A stretch of DNA of 64,000 nucleotides from Scilla litardierei (Eukaryota > Streptophyta > Magnoliopsida > Asparagales > Asparagaceae): NCBI GenBank assembly GCA_030789695.1, contig CM061134.1:57915334-57979333 (forward strand). Direction: 5' to 3'. Below the pieces are notes generated by a model. The model was given only the letters and a program-made list of their open reading frames with translations, searched no databases and was not told where the DNA came from. Within the stretch, counting starts at the first letter, position 1, and the number at the start of each line of letters is the position of its first letter. Positions 34,444-45,438 of this stretch are shown here, one piece after another. A program made the translations under genes and the position numbers.

Positions 34444-34729
34444 TTAGAAATAAGGTATGGCTCGGGCTCTATCTCGGTCTGTTAGCTCGCTCCTCGCATT
34501 TATCCTCCTTGTCATCATCAAATTAAATGCCCTCATGTCAACACGCACCACATCATCCATCTCCTCTTGCTCCTCAAGTGGTGGTCGTTCATCCTCTTTC
34601 TTTTGGCTCCAATGTCCCCCATCAATATGCCCTTCAAGTTTTTCCAGAGGGTCGCATCGGAATGAGCACACTCCCGGAATCTCAGGCCGACTGTCGACCT
34701 GATTGAGTGCAATCTTATACTCAGCAAGA
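34444..34729 (-). pseudogene. Unknown remnant after element A gag
   Basis: An open frame with an acidic, Glu-rich stretch (KKEDERPPLEEQEEMDD). It overlaps the end of gag in another frame upstream. No domain is recognised. It may be the gag C-terminal tail in a shifted frame. Confidence 0.3.
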
Positions 34730-35290
34730 TCATTCAAATACCAACATTCTTCTATCGGTAGAATAAGCAAAGAATTCCCCATTGCAGCTCGTCTGCATAA
34801 AATCCTGCACAGAAGGTAGTAATCCCGTGTAGAAGATCTGTAGGAGATGATCATCGTGGAAGCTGTAGTGTGGACATGCAAACATCAAATCATTGAACCT
34901 CTGCCAAGCTTGATAGTATGCATCTTCGTCAGTTTGAGCAAAACTTGTTATTTGGTGCTTCGTGGCCTGTCGCTCCTGTACCTGCGCAAAGAAGATAGGA
35001 AAAAATACTCAAAGAAATTCAGCCTGAAACGACAACCAAGTAAAATCTGAGTCCAGAATCAATGTTTCAAACCAATGCATAGAAAAATCTCTCAAAGAAT
35101 ATGTGAAGTATCTAAGGAATAAGTGATCAATGCATGTTCTCCCGCTAAATAAAGTGCGGCATATCGTTTCAGATTTTTGTAAATGTAAATGTGGGTTCTC
35201 CTCCTCTGTACCATGGAAAACTGGTAGGATTTGAATCATCCCCGTAATAAATTCAGAAACGATAGCATCACTGTCAATATCACGAGCCAT
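34730..35290 (-). pseudogene. Element A gag (Athila-type)
   Basis: Starts MARDIDSDAIVSEFI at 35290 with capsid-like FHGTEEENPHLHL, YFTYSLRDFSMHWFETL and a stop near 35009. The capsid C-terminal half resumes in another frame from 34984: EDAYYQAWQRFNDLMF, CPHYSFHDDHLLQIFYTGL, ending at TGA 34730. The pattern is the retrotransposon gag core of Athila/Tat elements. The frame break makes it non-functional as it stands. Confidence 0.8.
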
Positions 35291-35615
35291 CTTTATTTTA
35301 AAAAAGAAAATTTTTTATAAAGTTTTAATTTTTTTGTGTGGATTATATAAAGAAAAGTAAAAATATAAAGAAAAGTAAAAATATAAAGAAAACAAAATGA
35401 CTTAAAAGTATAAAATAAAGAAATTTTAAATCTTACACTCAAGATCAAATACTCTAAACAAACATCCAAAACCAAAGAAAACTAGTAATAGAAAACGTAA
35501 TAAAAATGAATAACCAAAGGAAAAAAATGGATATACAAAGAATATATACACAAAAAGTGGACAAATCTCACCAAAATTTCGAAGCTAATTAGAAATCGTA
35601 AAAAATATAAATCGT

Positions 35616-35634
35616 TGTCCCCGGCAACGGCACC
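35616..35634 (-). other. Element A primer-binding site
   Basis: The minus strand reads TGGTGCCGTTGCCGGGGAC, the Asp-tRNA-type PBS with one change (T for C at base 4), about 11 bp from the 5' LTR. Confidence 0.88.
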
Positions 35635-35645
35635 AAAAACTTGAC

Positions 35646-37172
35646 TGGACCAAAATGATGCAATTAAATTCCCAAGTATAGGAAGTCGGTCAAGTAATAA
35701 ACCTGGTGAGTCCAGGGTCGTATTCCACAGGGACAAACTAATCTACAAGTTTTACAATCTGAAACTTGTATGGAAATGATTTAGTGAAGTATGAACCACC
35801 CTTTGAAGGAGAATTTTTGGTTTGGTTTTTGGTTTGTGGAAAAACGTGCACTAAAATTTACGAAAGTAAATAACGTAAAAATGATACGGTAAAAGTGTGT
35901 GCGTGTTGTGTTTTCATTAGTGTTGTAGGATGTTATGCTATTCATTCTCCATAGATTCTCAATCCCACATCCATGCCAAGGTATGTAGATAAGATGATTT
36001 AGCTTTTAAAAACGACGATTTTTAGTTTAAAACATAATCGTAAAAACAATCGTTTTCTTGAACAGCAAAGAATAAATAGATGAACCACGCGGTTCATCAC
36101 CCTCCTTGGGCCCCTCTACGGGTTTGTGCATGTAGACTATGCCTCACGGCATGTCATCCTAAGCGGATTCCTCTACGGATTGCGCATGATTCAAAATACA
36201 AAGAAAACAATGTTTTTACCGATTTCGATAAGTTCAAAAGCTATGGAGACATGATGGAATCATTCCTAACAACACCAACTACTACACAACACACCCACAT
36301 AATATTCAGCCACTCATGGTTTCAAAAACAATGATTTTCATTAGTACAAACATCGTTTAATACAATACTTAATACAAATACAATAAAAACATAGGAAAAC
36401 TGGAAGGATTTCACCCAAAATGATGCCAAAACAGCCACCAAACTTCTCCAACTGCTCCATCTCCTCTGGAATTTGGAGGAGAAGCCCCTAAATCAAATTT
36501 CGCTCAAATCAGAGCTTGGATGCTAAAGATATGCCCAAAACACTCTTTAAATAGGCATTTTAACCTTATTGGGCTTGCGGGTTGCAGACCCGCAACCCAG
36601 TCAGCTGATCAACACTGGCGGGCGGTCAAAAAGGGGTTGGCGGATGCATCCGGCTTGTCTGGCTGGCACCCGCCAGCACGTGCTGGCGGGTCAGCGCCCA
36701 CTGGAAATTGCGGGCGTTGCCTGCTACTTTGAATGTGGGTAGTTGCCCGCTTTGAATGCGGACTGGGGTGGGTCCGGGTCCGATCCACCCCGTGGGGCGT
36801 TAAAATTAGCCGCCCGCATTGCGGGCGACAAATTCAGAGAAAAATAGCCGGTGTCAGCAATTAATTTTTTTTATTTTTTAAATTCTTTCTTCTAAACGTC
36901 TTTACTGGGCCTTTTTAATCCCCAAAAATTGCTCCGACTTTCGAAAAATATGGAAAAATAGCCGTTGAATTTGGAAAATTGCAAGCTTTACCTAAAAAAT
37001 AAAATGTAGACAAAATTAGGCCATAAAATGGTATTTTGCGTATAAACAAGAAATATACTCAAAATTTAAATGATCTTTCAATAATACACTTATTAGAGAC
37101 CAAATAGATATTAAATATACATAAAATACAATCAAATGAGGGGGTTATAAACGCATTATTCTTCCAGAATCA
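35646..37172 (-). repeat. Element A 5' LTR
   Basis: 1527 bp, starting TGGACC and ending AATCA on the plus strand. The palindrome CGCCAGCACGTGCTGGCG (36671-36688) lies about 120 bp upstream of the minus-strand TATA (36546-36553), the same spacing as in the partner LTR. Confidence 0.88.
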
Positions 37173-38416
37173 AATGAGGGTGTTGCCAAAAGATTTTGGT
37201 TGTATGTGATCCTTACTAGGTACTTTACCCTTTCTTAGAGAGAATAATTTTCCCGTTTTGTGACCTTTTTTTTACCGGCACTACACACTTCGGACTTTTC
37301 AGGCCACTGGCTGACCATCTAAGATAATGCCATGTGTATTTTGACTGCCTGCCTTCTAGGCATTAGGATGTGGCTCTAGTTGCTCCTAACGGCTGACTCG
37401 ATGCCTAAATGGAGACTTATACTTCCTAATCCATGTATGTTTTCACATTGCAGTCAGAATAATGCTGTTTGACATTAGGTAGCATGAAGAAAGCATGTGC
37501 ATAGTATGGTAACAGGTAAGAAAGAAGTCTTCATAGACAAGATTTTGCTTACAAGTTAATTGAATCATGGGGCAACATCATGCACCATTAAATTACTTAA
37601 TGGAAGAGCAGTCGCAGGATTCACTTAATCATTAAGCAATATGGACGAGGATGTACAAGAATTTACAAAATAGAATTTGCTAATTTAATTTATTTGGTAA
37701 GATCAGACATCTCTACTACTAGGGGTTTTCCCTTTCGGGAAATCCCTTAAAAAGAGTTAAAATAAAAGAGGGAAGAACTTACAAGAGGTACAGAATTCCA
37801 AAGCTGGATACAAAACTTGTGAACAAAGCTGGATACAAAAACTCTTACACTCTTTATTTTTTACAGACTGGCTCTCATGACTCCCACTTGATTTTTTCTC
37901 TTCTTCTCTGGCGATCATTTCTTTCGTTGCTCTTCTGATCTGCTAAAGCTCTGCTATATATAGCCCTTTGAAAGACTCTGAGTGGCAGACTTGATTCTGC
38001 CTTAAGTCCGTAAAGTAGGTCTGTAGATTTGATCTGTGTTGAAATCCATAAAGTAAGTCGACCAGAAATTTCTAGAGCTGAGACATGGGCAGACATCTGC
38101 AAAAGGTGGCCAACTGGAAAGTAACACAGGATTCTTCGAGAAATGAGACGGCGGAACTGAGGTTGTTTAAAATCCATGGTTGCTTTTTTAAAGTGGTGGA
38201 CAACTGTCATGATTGCTTTTCAGTGTGTTTGTTGATGCTGTTGCTATTCTCTTGTTTCAAGTCCCTGCAAAGTATCGAAATCTAGCGAAGAAGGCCATTA
38301 TGGACTATTTGGTTCTGAGTAGTCGTCTGAAAATGGTTTGATAAGTGGAAGGATTGTATTTTGAACCATTATCACAAAAAATTCTTCTAATTTTTTCTGC
38401 ATATATTGTTCTTGAT
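37173..38416 (-). other. EPRV intergenic region and promoter region
   Basis: The non-coding viral segment downstream of the TAV-like ORF. It carries the promoter and the start of the leader on the minus strand. Parts are repeated in both orientations at 3736-4787. The open frame at 37875-38210 spans the TATA box and is not a credible gene. Confidence 0.75.
37954..37963 (-). promoter_or_regulatory. EPRV pregenomic-RNA TATA box (candidate)
   Basis: The minus strand reads CTATATATAG inside GGGCTATATATAGCAG, between the TAV-like ORF and the leader, where caulimoviruses have their full-length-RNA promoter. GCAGA-CA-TCTGC lies upstream (38091-38102). Confidence 0.6.
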
Positions 38417-39367
38417 CTAATTGGCTTTTGGCAAAGCCACAACCATGACCGGATTTGATGAGTCTTTACCCTCTACCGGTGGAGTGAGACTAGGTGTATA
38501 TTGACCTCTATACTGGTCCGATAGGCTTTTTGGGAAAGCCTCACCCATCACAGGACTTGTCTTGTCTTTACCGTCTGCCTGTATCGACGGGCTAGCTTCG
38601 AGATTTTTGTCTTTGGTACTCGAAGTCACCAACTGCTCTGAGGCTGAAGGGAGAGCAGAAGCCTTTTCTTTACTTAAGTCTGGGGGTCTGTATAGTGGAA
38701 CATTCTGAACATTTTTTTGAAATACCTTCTGTTCAAGTTCAAAGTTGGTCTTTCTCAGAGTTTCTAGGGAGTATTCTAATTTTTGGATCTTCTCATTTAA
38801 TCGATGAATTGTGTCAGCCATTGCTTCACAATGAGTACAAAGGACGAGATGATATGGATCTGGATCTTTAAGGACAGAATAATTTAAAGGCTCTTGGTAG
38901 TTTTGAAGAGATGGGGCGATAAAATAGTTGGGTCCTAATAAGCCTCTAGCAGTGTCTAATGCTTCTTGGAGGTTATTGAAACCTTTAAAGACTGGGGTAG
39001 GAAAATTTGTTATTTGCTCTATTACCTGTCCCCATGTATGATATATTTCAGGGACCTTTCCTTTTGAGACTAGGTAAATTCTGTAATTTTTAAAGCTTCC
39101 TTTGGTAAACTGATAACAGAGGGCATTAAGACATGCTATTAGGTATTTCCTATCTTTCTGCTCTTTATTAGCGACAAACCATAGATTATCTATTAAGCAT
39201 AATTGCTCTGGACTTAGTTTTCCATTGTACTGTACTAAAAGTTTAAAGGCTAGATTACTACCTCGAAGAATCTGTAGTTCTGTACTATCAAACCAAATAC
39301 TTGTCGGTTTGTATGGTCTTTTCTGATTCTGATCTGGTGGCCTGATGGGTCTCATATTTTCCTGCAT
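38417..39367 (-). CDS. EPRV viroplasmin/TAV-like protein
   Basis: A 316-codon intact frame immediately downstream of the RT/RNase H region on the minus strand. Its first half holds a caulimovirus viroplasmin-like (RNase H1 N-terminal-like) motif: YLVSKGKVPEIYHTW, FPTPVFKGFNNLQEA, in which aromatic and Gly/Pro positions match the family. A predicted coiled coil follows (HRLNEKIQKLEYSLETLRKT, about residues 190-215), then a Ser/Pro/Lys tail with two similar SPVMGEAFPK and NPVMVVALPK blocks. In exogenous relatives the TAV protein forms inclusion bodies and promotes reinitiation of translation. Position after RT fits that role; function of this copy is unknown. Confidence 0.7.
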   Translation of the reverse strand: MQENMRPIRPPDQNQKRPYKPTSIWFDSTELQILRGSNLAFKLLVQYNGKLSPEQLCLIDNLWFVANKEQKDRKYLIACLNALCYQFTKGSFKNYRIYLVSKGKVPEIYHTWGQVIEQITNFPTPVFKGFNNLQEALDTARGLLGPNYFIAPSLQNYQEPLNYSVLKDPDPYHLVLCTHCEAMADTIHRLNEKIQKLEYSLETLRKTNFELEQKVFQKNVQNVPLYRPPDLSKEKASALPSASEQLVTSSTKDKNLEASPSIQADGKDKTSPVMGEAFPKSLSDQYRGQYTPSLTPPVEGKDSSNPVMVVALPKAN

Positions 39368-41007
39368 TTTTTAAAGAGGATTTATTAAAAGTCTTGACAA
39401 TATATCTACTGCATTATTGTCTTTATCGTTAATATGTTCAAAAGTAACATGTAGGCCTTGATCTACTATTCTGTCTAAGAAATTTAACCATCTTCGTGTG
39501 CTCGATCTTTTCTTGCATTTTGTTATAGAATATTACTATGGCTTCGCAATCTGTTCTTACTTAGAACTCTGGTGTATTTAAAATGAATAATATTAAATTA
39601 TCACATGCGTATGTAATCGCTAATAGTTCTGCGTCTATACAAGAAATATTCCTTTTTCTCTGAATTTTCCGCTAGCATAACGACAGATTTTTTTTTCAGA
39701 TGCATTTGGACTATATTTATTTGGTTTACTAAGTAATATCGCTCCCCATCCTAGTGAGCTACCATCAGTTTTCTATGATTAAATAATCTGTATCTAATGG
39801 TAAAGCTAATGGATGGAGATTTTTAACTAAAATTTTGGCCCTTTCTATTAGCTTTTATCCTTTATATTGAATGTTCTTTGTCCTGTTGGAGTTGTTTTAG
39901 TGTATAACGGGCCTAAATTCTTCCTATGTCTTTGATGAAGGGTCTTGCATAATTTAGAAGTCCTAAAATTTTTTGGAGAATTTTTATGTCTTTTATGTCT
40001 TCAAATTCTAATATTTTCTGGCTTATATGGGGCTCTAATTGTATCGTTCTTTGTCCTAAAATTGTGCCTAAAAATTCTATTTGTTCTTTGAATAGCTATA
40101 TCTTCTTCTTACTGACTACAAGCCCGTGTTAAGGAACTCAGATAACACTATTTGTAAATGTCCTCTATGTTCTTGCTTATTTTTGAAGAATACTAGAATA
40201 TCATCTACATAAACGGGTACAAATTTTCTATGTTGTAGAAAAATTGTGTCCATTTTTTTTTGGAAGATGGCTGGTGCATTTTTAGCCCAAATGGCATTAC
40301 TAGTCATTCAAAGTGTCCTAAAGGTCATGTGAAAACTATCCATGGTATATTGTCTGGATACATTCTGACTTGCCAAAAGCCTGATTTACAGTTAAATTTA
40401 CTAAATATTTTGCTATTTTGTATTCCATTTATTAGTAGTGATTTGTTAGTTGTGATTTGTCTTGAATTGTGTATGCATCTTCTATTGTATTATCATTCAA
40501 TCGTTTGTAATTTATTACCATTCTACTCTTTCCTCTTACTTGTTCTGCATGATTTCTGACTATAAATGCTGCTGACCTGTGAGGTGATTTTGATTTTCGA
40601 ATTACTTCTAGTTTCAAAAGTTCATTAATGTGCATTTGGAAATCATCAAGGTCATTATTTGTTGCTTCTATCAGAGATGTCTTTATTCTATATTCCAGAT
40701 ATTTAATATCTAATTTACAATAAGTTGTATCTTTTTGCCAGAATTTTATTGGGTTTGCACCTATTATTTATTCTTTTTGTAGCTTGCTTATTAATTGGTC
40801 TAATTGCTCTTGAGTGGTCTGGGAGATTATGTTATATATATTTGTTACGTTGATAAAATTGATAGGATATTCTTCTATTCTATCACTAAAGACCCCTAAA
40901 TCACTATAATAATCAGATCCTAGTTTGAAGTCTTTAAAATTCTCCGTACATAGAAGTCCATTATTTTCTGGCCCAGTTTCTATCCATTCATTTTCATCTA
41001 TTAGATC
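39368..41007 (-). pseudogene. EPRV polyprotein: RT and RNase H, broken
   Basis: Caulimoviridae-type pol on the minus strand, broken by several frameshifts and stops. From upstream: an acidic linker (40768-41007), RT motifs KSRMVINYKRLND (near 40480) and VYVDDILVFFKNKQEH (near 40190), then RNase H near 39690-39770 (DGSSLGWGA, CRYASGKF) and the C-terminal DKDNNAVDILSRL near 39400. It ends just before the TAV-like start. The upstream side is cut at 41007 by the Tat-type element and resumes at 48848. Confidence 0.85.
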
Positions 41008-41908
41008 TGTTACGGCTAATATGGACCAGCCCGATTTACAACGGCCCACGGCCCGACCTCAAAGGAGGAGCCTACTAGAGAAGACGGGCCCGCCCGAAAT
41101 GGGTCCACGGACGGGGCTAAAGGCCCAGCCACTTCGCCCTCGGGGGCACCCGACGGGCCCCCATTCAGCCGGATTAACCGCTCCTTTGAATCTGCGATCC
41201 CATGACGGCCATTAACGGACCCGTTAATGGGCCACCCCTCCACTACTCATGAGTGAGCGGAGGCGGAGGCGGATCGTGGGGACGTGAGAGGAGGCAGGAC
41301 GTGGGGGCAATCCTGAAAGACCCTATAAGGGGAAGGCCAGGACGACGAAGAAAGGGATCGAGACTCAGGTAATGAACAGAGAGAGGTACTCCATCAACGA
41401 CCTAGGCATTTGCCACTCCATTTCCTCCTTCCCCCAAACTCGCGCCGCCTGGGTTGACGCTCCGGCTTCCTAACAAGCCGGATCTCCACCGTCGAGTATC
41501 CTTTCAGGCCCTGATCTGACTTAGGCATCGGAGGGGATTTGGCCGGAACCTAGGTCCGGCCTCCCTGACGAGTTTTCCTCATCTGTCCAGGTAGAAGATA
41601 TCCGATGCACCGAGGCCACCCCTCAGCGTCGGTCGGCTACCCCCATCGCAGTCGTCAGGTGGACGGCAGCACATGCATCAACCCACTTGCAAGGCGCCGA
41701 GGCTACCCCTCGGCGCGGATCCGACCGAGGCCGAGCACGACCCAGCCGAGGCCGAGCTCGACCCAACGAGCCGAGGCTTCCCCTCAGCTCTCTCACGCTG
41801 AGAACAAGTGGGCTCGACGATCCCAAGGGACCCCCAAGTCGGCCCCTTGACCACGTTGACCACACAGCCGACGGTCAACGAACTGTGGTGAGAAAACACC
41901 CGTAAACA
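41008..41908 (+). repeat. Tat-type 5' LTR
   Basis: The inverted repeat CCATTAACGG-AC-CCGTTAATGG (41209-41230) lies about 95 bp upstream of CTATAAGG (41323-41330). The 3' LTR copy has lost it partly (CG to CA). GAGGCCGAG-type repeats occur at about 41698-41775. Confidence 0.93.
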
Positions 41909-41910
41909 TC

Positions 41911-41929
41911 TGGCGCCGTCTGTGGGAAC
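41911..41929 (+). other. Tat-type primer-binding site
   Basis: TGGCGCCGTCTGTGGGAAC, two bases after the LTR, as in Tat elements. I do not assign the tRNA. Confidence 0.85.
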
Positions 41930-41957
41930 GAACTAACACCCACGTCAAACCACCAAG

Positions 41958-43557
41958 ATGGAACCCATCAGCAATGGCCTGGGGCGCATGCCACCCATCC
42001 TGGAGGAGGGCGCGTATCACGCCCCCGTCGAGAACCCGAACGGCAGCGCTGCTAGAGAAACCGACAACGCCCGGCTGGCCACGCCGGGGCAACTCCGAGC
42101 CGACGCGTAGGAGACCAACAACAACATCCAAACTTTAGTCGCGACGATTCAACAGCTCGTTAGCAGCACTCCCACCCCCGAGGGTGGGGAGGGACGGGCC
42201 TACCTCCAGGAAGAGGATCGCCGACCTCTTCGCTCCGCCGTGGTTGCCGACCACGGAAAAGGAGTGCAGAACACGGAAAGGAGGTTCACCATGCCCGGGT
42301 TTTCCCCGGCGTGGTCTCCCACTCCCACCTCATTCAGAGAGGGAAATGGGGGGGGACTCGGAGCGGACGGGCGACGTCTCAAGGACTGCTTCGTCCGCAT
42401 GCCCGGGATCGTACAAACGCAGGCGGGATGATTGCCGATCGACGAGCGCTCGGTCTTCCCAGAGCGGAGGTAGCCGACGAGCGAAGGCCCACCACCAAAA
42501 GAGCCGAAAAGAATGTTCACGCCGATCGAGTCCGGCACCCAAGCTGGCGAAGACCCAAGAGGAGGTCAAGCTCCCGTCGACCCCCTCGTTACAGCCGAAC
42601 GGCAAGGAGGCGGGTGAAGGGGAGCGACCCGGGTGCATCAACGGAGAACGATGCCCCCTGACTCGGAGGATAACCGAGGTGTGGATACCCTCAAACTTCA
42701 AGGTACCAACGCTGGAGAAATACAACGGCGTCAGCGACCCCGCAGATCATATGATGGACTACGAGGGGGTCATGGCGTTCCAGGGGGCCGATGACACCTT
42801 GCTCTGCAGGGGCTTCTACTCCACCCTACGGGGGGCCGCCCGGACCTGGTACCTCAGCCTACCCGGTCGGTCGATAGACAGCTTCGAGGAGCTCACCCAG
42901 TTGTTCTGCAAACAATTTATGGCTGGGCGGCAGGTAAAACCTGATTCGGAACACTTGTTCAATGTGATACAGGGATCGGCCGAATCTCTGAGACACTTCA
43001 TGCGTTGCTTCAACGTGGAGCGATTGAGCGTGGATAGCTGCCCCGAGCTAGTTGTGAAGGCGGCCCTAAAAAAGGGCTTATGACATAGGGGCTTGAAGAA
43101 ATCTCTACACAGCGACCTGCCGAAGGACCTCGCCAGAATTATGGCCCGAGCCGAACGCTTCATGCTGACGGAAGAGGCCCTGGCCGTGGATGAGGGCAAG
43201 ACCAGGCGTGGGACCAAGCACGATGAGAATGAGCGTCGCGGCACGGAGGAGCATCGACAAGAGAAGAGGACCAGAGGAAGACCACGGAGGGAAGAGCTCC
43301 GGCACTCCTCGGTGAACACCGCCCCGGACGTGATCCTAGCGCAAGCCCAGAAGGAGGGACATGTGAGCCGACCTCCCCGAAGGACGAGGAGAGGCGGGAT
43401 GGATGAAGAGAAGTACTGCAAGTACCACAAAGACAACGGCCATGATACCGACGACTGTTGGCACATGAAGAAAGACATCGAGAAGCTTGTGAGCCGTGGG
43501 CACCAGAAGAACTCTGCCAACGACCCCGCCTCGGGAGAAGGAACGTCTCAGCAGTAG
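41958..43557 (+). pseudogene. Tat-type gag
   Basis: Start ATG at 41958 (MEPISNGLGR), 29 bp after the PBS. A TAG at 42108 (probably CAG before), a frame change near the eight-G run at 42348-42356, and a TGA at 43081 (probably CGA before) break it. The core gag domain lies at about 42700-43080: YNGVSDPADHMMDYEGVM, GAARTWYLSLPGRSI, FEELTQLFCKQF, SLRHFMRCFN. After the TGA it continues with LARIMARAERFM and the CKYHKDNGHDTDDCWHMK zinc-binding segment typical of Tat, ending with TAG at 43555. Protease and everything downstream in pol are absent. Confidence 0.88.
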
Positions 43558-43879
43558 GACAAAGGAAAAATGGTGAACGCGGTCCAGACCGTTACGCGTG
43601 TCATCGAGTGAGGGGATAGAGTAAACAGCCGTCGCTTCGCCGGGGGAGGGCTAGCCTGCCAGAACCTCCCCTGCCGTTTGTCTTCTTTTCCTTTTTTCAT
43701 TACTCCAAATGTACTGTCTCATGGAAATGAAGGCATACAATGTCAGTTCATATTCAATCACCTGTTTTGAGCAGACGATTCGGGACACATATGAGGACTC
43801 AATCAAGGCAGCCACGGTTAACCATTAAGTGGAAGGAATGTCGCCCCCCAGAGAATTTGCCAGTCGAGCCCGAGGACCG

Positions 43880-45010
43880 AAGCAGACCGCCCGTTGGTAA
43901 GGCTGGGGGCAACTCCCCCAGTAGACTGGCACGAAGGCCGGTCATAAGCCGAGGGGTACTCACCCCCACAGACCGAACGAACCGCCCACTCATAAGGCTG
44001 GGGGCAACTCCCCCAGCCAACGAGTGTGACTGCCGGTTACAAGCCAAGGGGTACTCACCCCCGCAGACCGAGCAAACCGCCCACTCATAAGGCTGGGGGC
44101 AACTCCCCCAGCCGACGAGCGTGACTGTCGGTCACAAGCCGAGGGGTACTCACCCCCGCAGACCGAGCGAACCGCCCGCTCGTAAGGCTGTGGGCAACTC
44201 CCCCAGCCGATGAGCGCGACTGTCGGTCACAAGCCGAGGGGTACTCATCCCCGCAGACCGAGCGAACCGCCCACTCATAAGGCTGGGGCAACTCCCCCAG
44301 CCGACGAGCGCGACTATCGGTCATAAGCCGAGGGGTACTCATCCCCACAGACCGAGCAAACCACCCGCTTGTAAGACTGGGGGCAACTCCCCCAGCCGAC
44401 GAGCACGACTGCCGGTCACAAGCCGAGGGGTACTCACCCCCGCAGACCGAGCAAACCGCCCACTCATAAGGCTGGGGCAACTCCCCCAGCCGACGAGCGC
44501 GACTGCCGGTCATAAGCCGAGGGGTACTCACCCCCGCAGACCGAGTGAACCACCCACTCATAAGGCTGGGGCAACTCCCCCAGCCGACGAGCGCGACTGT
44601 CGGTCACAAGCCGATGGGTACTCACCCCCGCAGACCGAGAAAACCGTCCGCTCGTAAGGCTAGGGGCAACTCCCCCAGCCGACGAGCGCGACTGCCGGTC
44701 ACAAGCCGAGGGGTACTCACTCCCGCAGACCGAGCAAACCGCCCACTTGTAAGGCTGGGGAAACTCCACCAGCCGACGAGCACGACGCCCGGTCATAAGC
44801 CGAGGGGTACTCACCCCCGCAGACCGAGCGAATCGCCCACTCCTAAGGCTGGGGCAACTCCCCCAGCCGACGGGCACGACGGCCGGTCATAAGCCGAGGG
44901 GTACTCTCCCCCATGGACCGAGCAATGCGCCCGCTCATAAGGCTAGGGGAAACTCCCCCCAGCCGACGAGCATGACAGCCGGCCGCAAGCCAAGGGATGA
45001 CCTCCCTCGT
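43880..45010. repeat. About 95-bp satellite array inside the Tat-type element
   Basis: About twelve copies of a 94-95-bp unit between gag and the antisense gene. Each unit has CTGGGGG-CAA-CTCCCCCAG and GGGG-TACTCA-CCCC, plus a weaker pair around AACCGCC. Copies differ by a few substitutions and one-base indels in the G runs. Long antisense open frames here are by-products. Confidence 0.92.
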
Positions 45011-45438
45011 GGATCGAGTGACCCACCCGCTCGCCTGGCTGAGGACAATCACCCCGACGGACAGACTCGGTGGGAAGAACGACATCCCAAGCCAGACGAG
45101 CCCGGGACAACACCCCTAGACGAGGGCGACGACGCCCGTCCGGTCTAGGAACATTGAAGGATATTCCAAAGGGGAGAACCCCCGAAAAAGAGACCAGTGG
45201 CGCAAGAAGAACTGACTAGAAGATATCATTTTCATTAATGGTATGGGTTACATATCACTCAGCAACGTCCTCTCGAGCACTGTTGTTGACAACAAAATTT
45301 GTCACCCAAGAAAGGGGACATGATACAAGGGCTCTTCAGGGGTCCGGAGCGCGAGAGACAGCGTCGCCCGGGGTCCGGAGCACTGTTGTTGACAACAAAA
45401 TTTGTCACCCAAGAAAGGGGACAGGATACAAGGGCTCT

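Larger units (their letters stand above)
4788..37172 (-). mobile_element. Element A: Athila-type non-autonomous LTR element, split by Athila-1
   Basis: Two LTRs begin TGGACCAAAATG on the plus strand (4788, 35646) and end TTCCAGAATCA (32601, 37172). The left one is interrupted by Athila-1. An Asp-tRNA-type PBS lies beside the right LTR, so the element reads on the minus strand. Without the insertion it is about 6.1 kb with a 3-kb internal region holding only a broken gag and unknown frames; protease, RT, RNase H and integrase are absent. No clear TSD is seen: the flanks read TTGCC on the left and AATGA on the right, perhaps because of rearrangement in the virus. Confidence 0.8.

Noticed and set aside
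4783..37177. TSD for element A
   Set aside because: TTGCC and AATGA do not match. A TTGCC occurs a few bases further right (37183-37187), but using it would break the LTR end, so I leave the TSD unassigned.
37875..38210. 111-codon ORF in the viral intergenic region
   Set aside because: It spans the TATA box and leader, has no caulimovirus similarity, and lies outside the expected gene order.
44085..44877. Antisense ORFs of 137-158 codons
   Set aside because: They are readings of the 95-bp satellite with no stop in the unit, not genes.
43880..45010. CRISPR-like array
   Set aside because: Units are contiguous with no unique spacers, in a plant retrotransposon.
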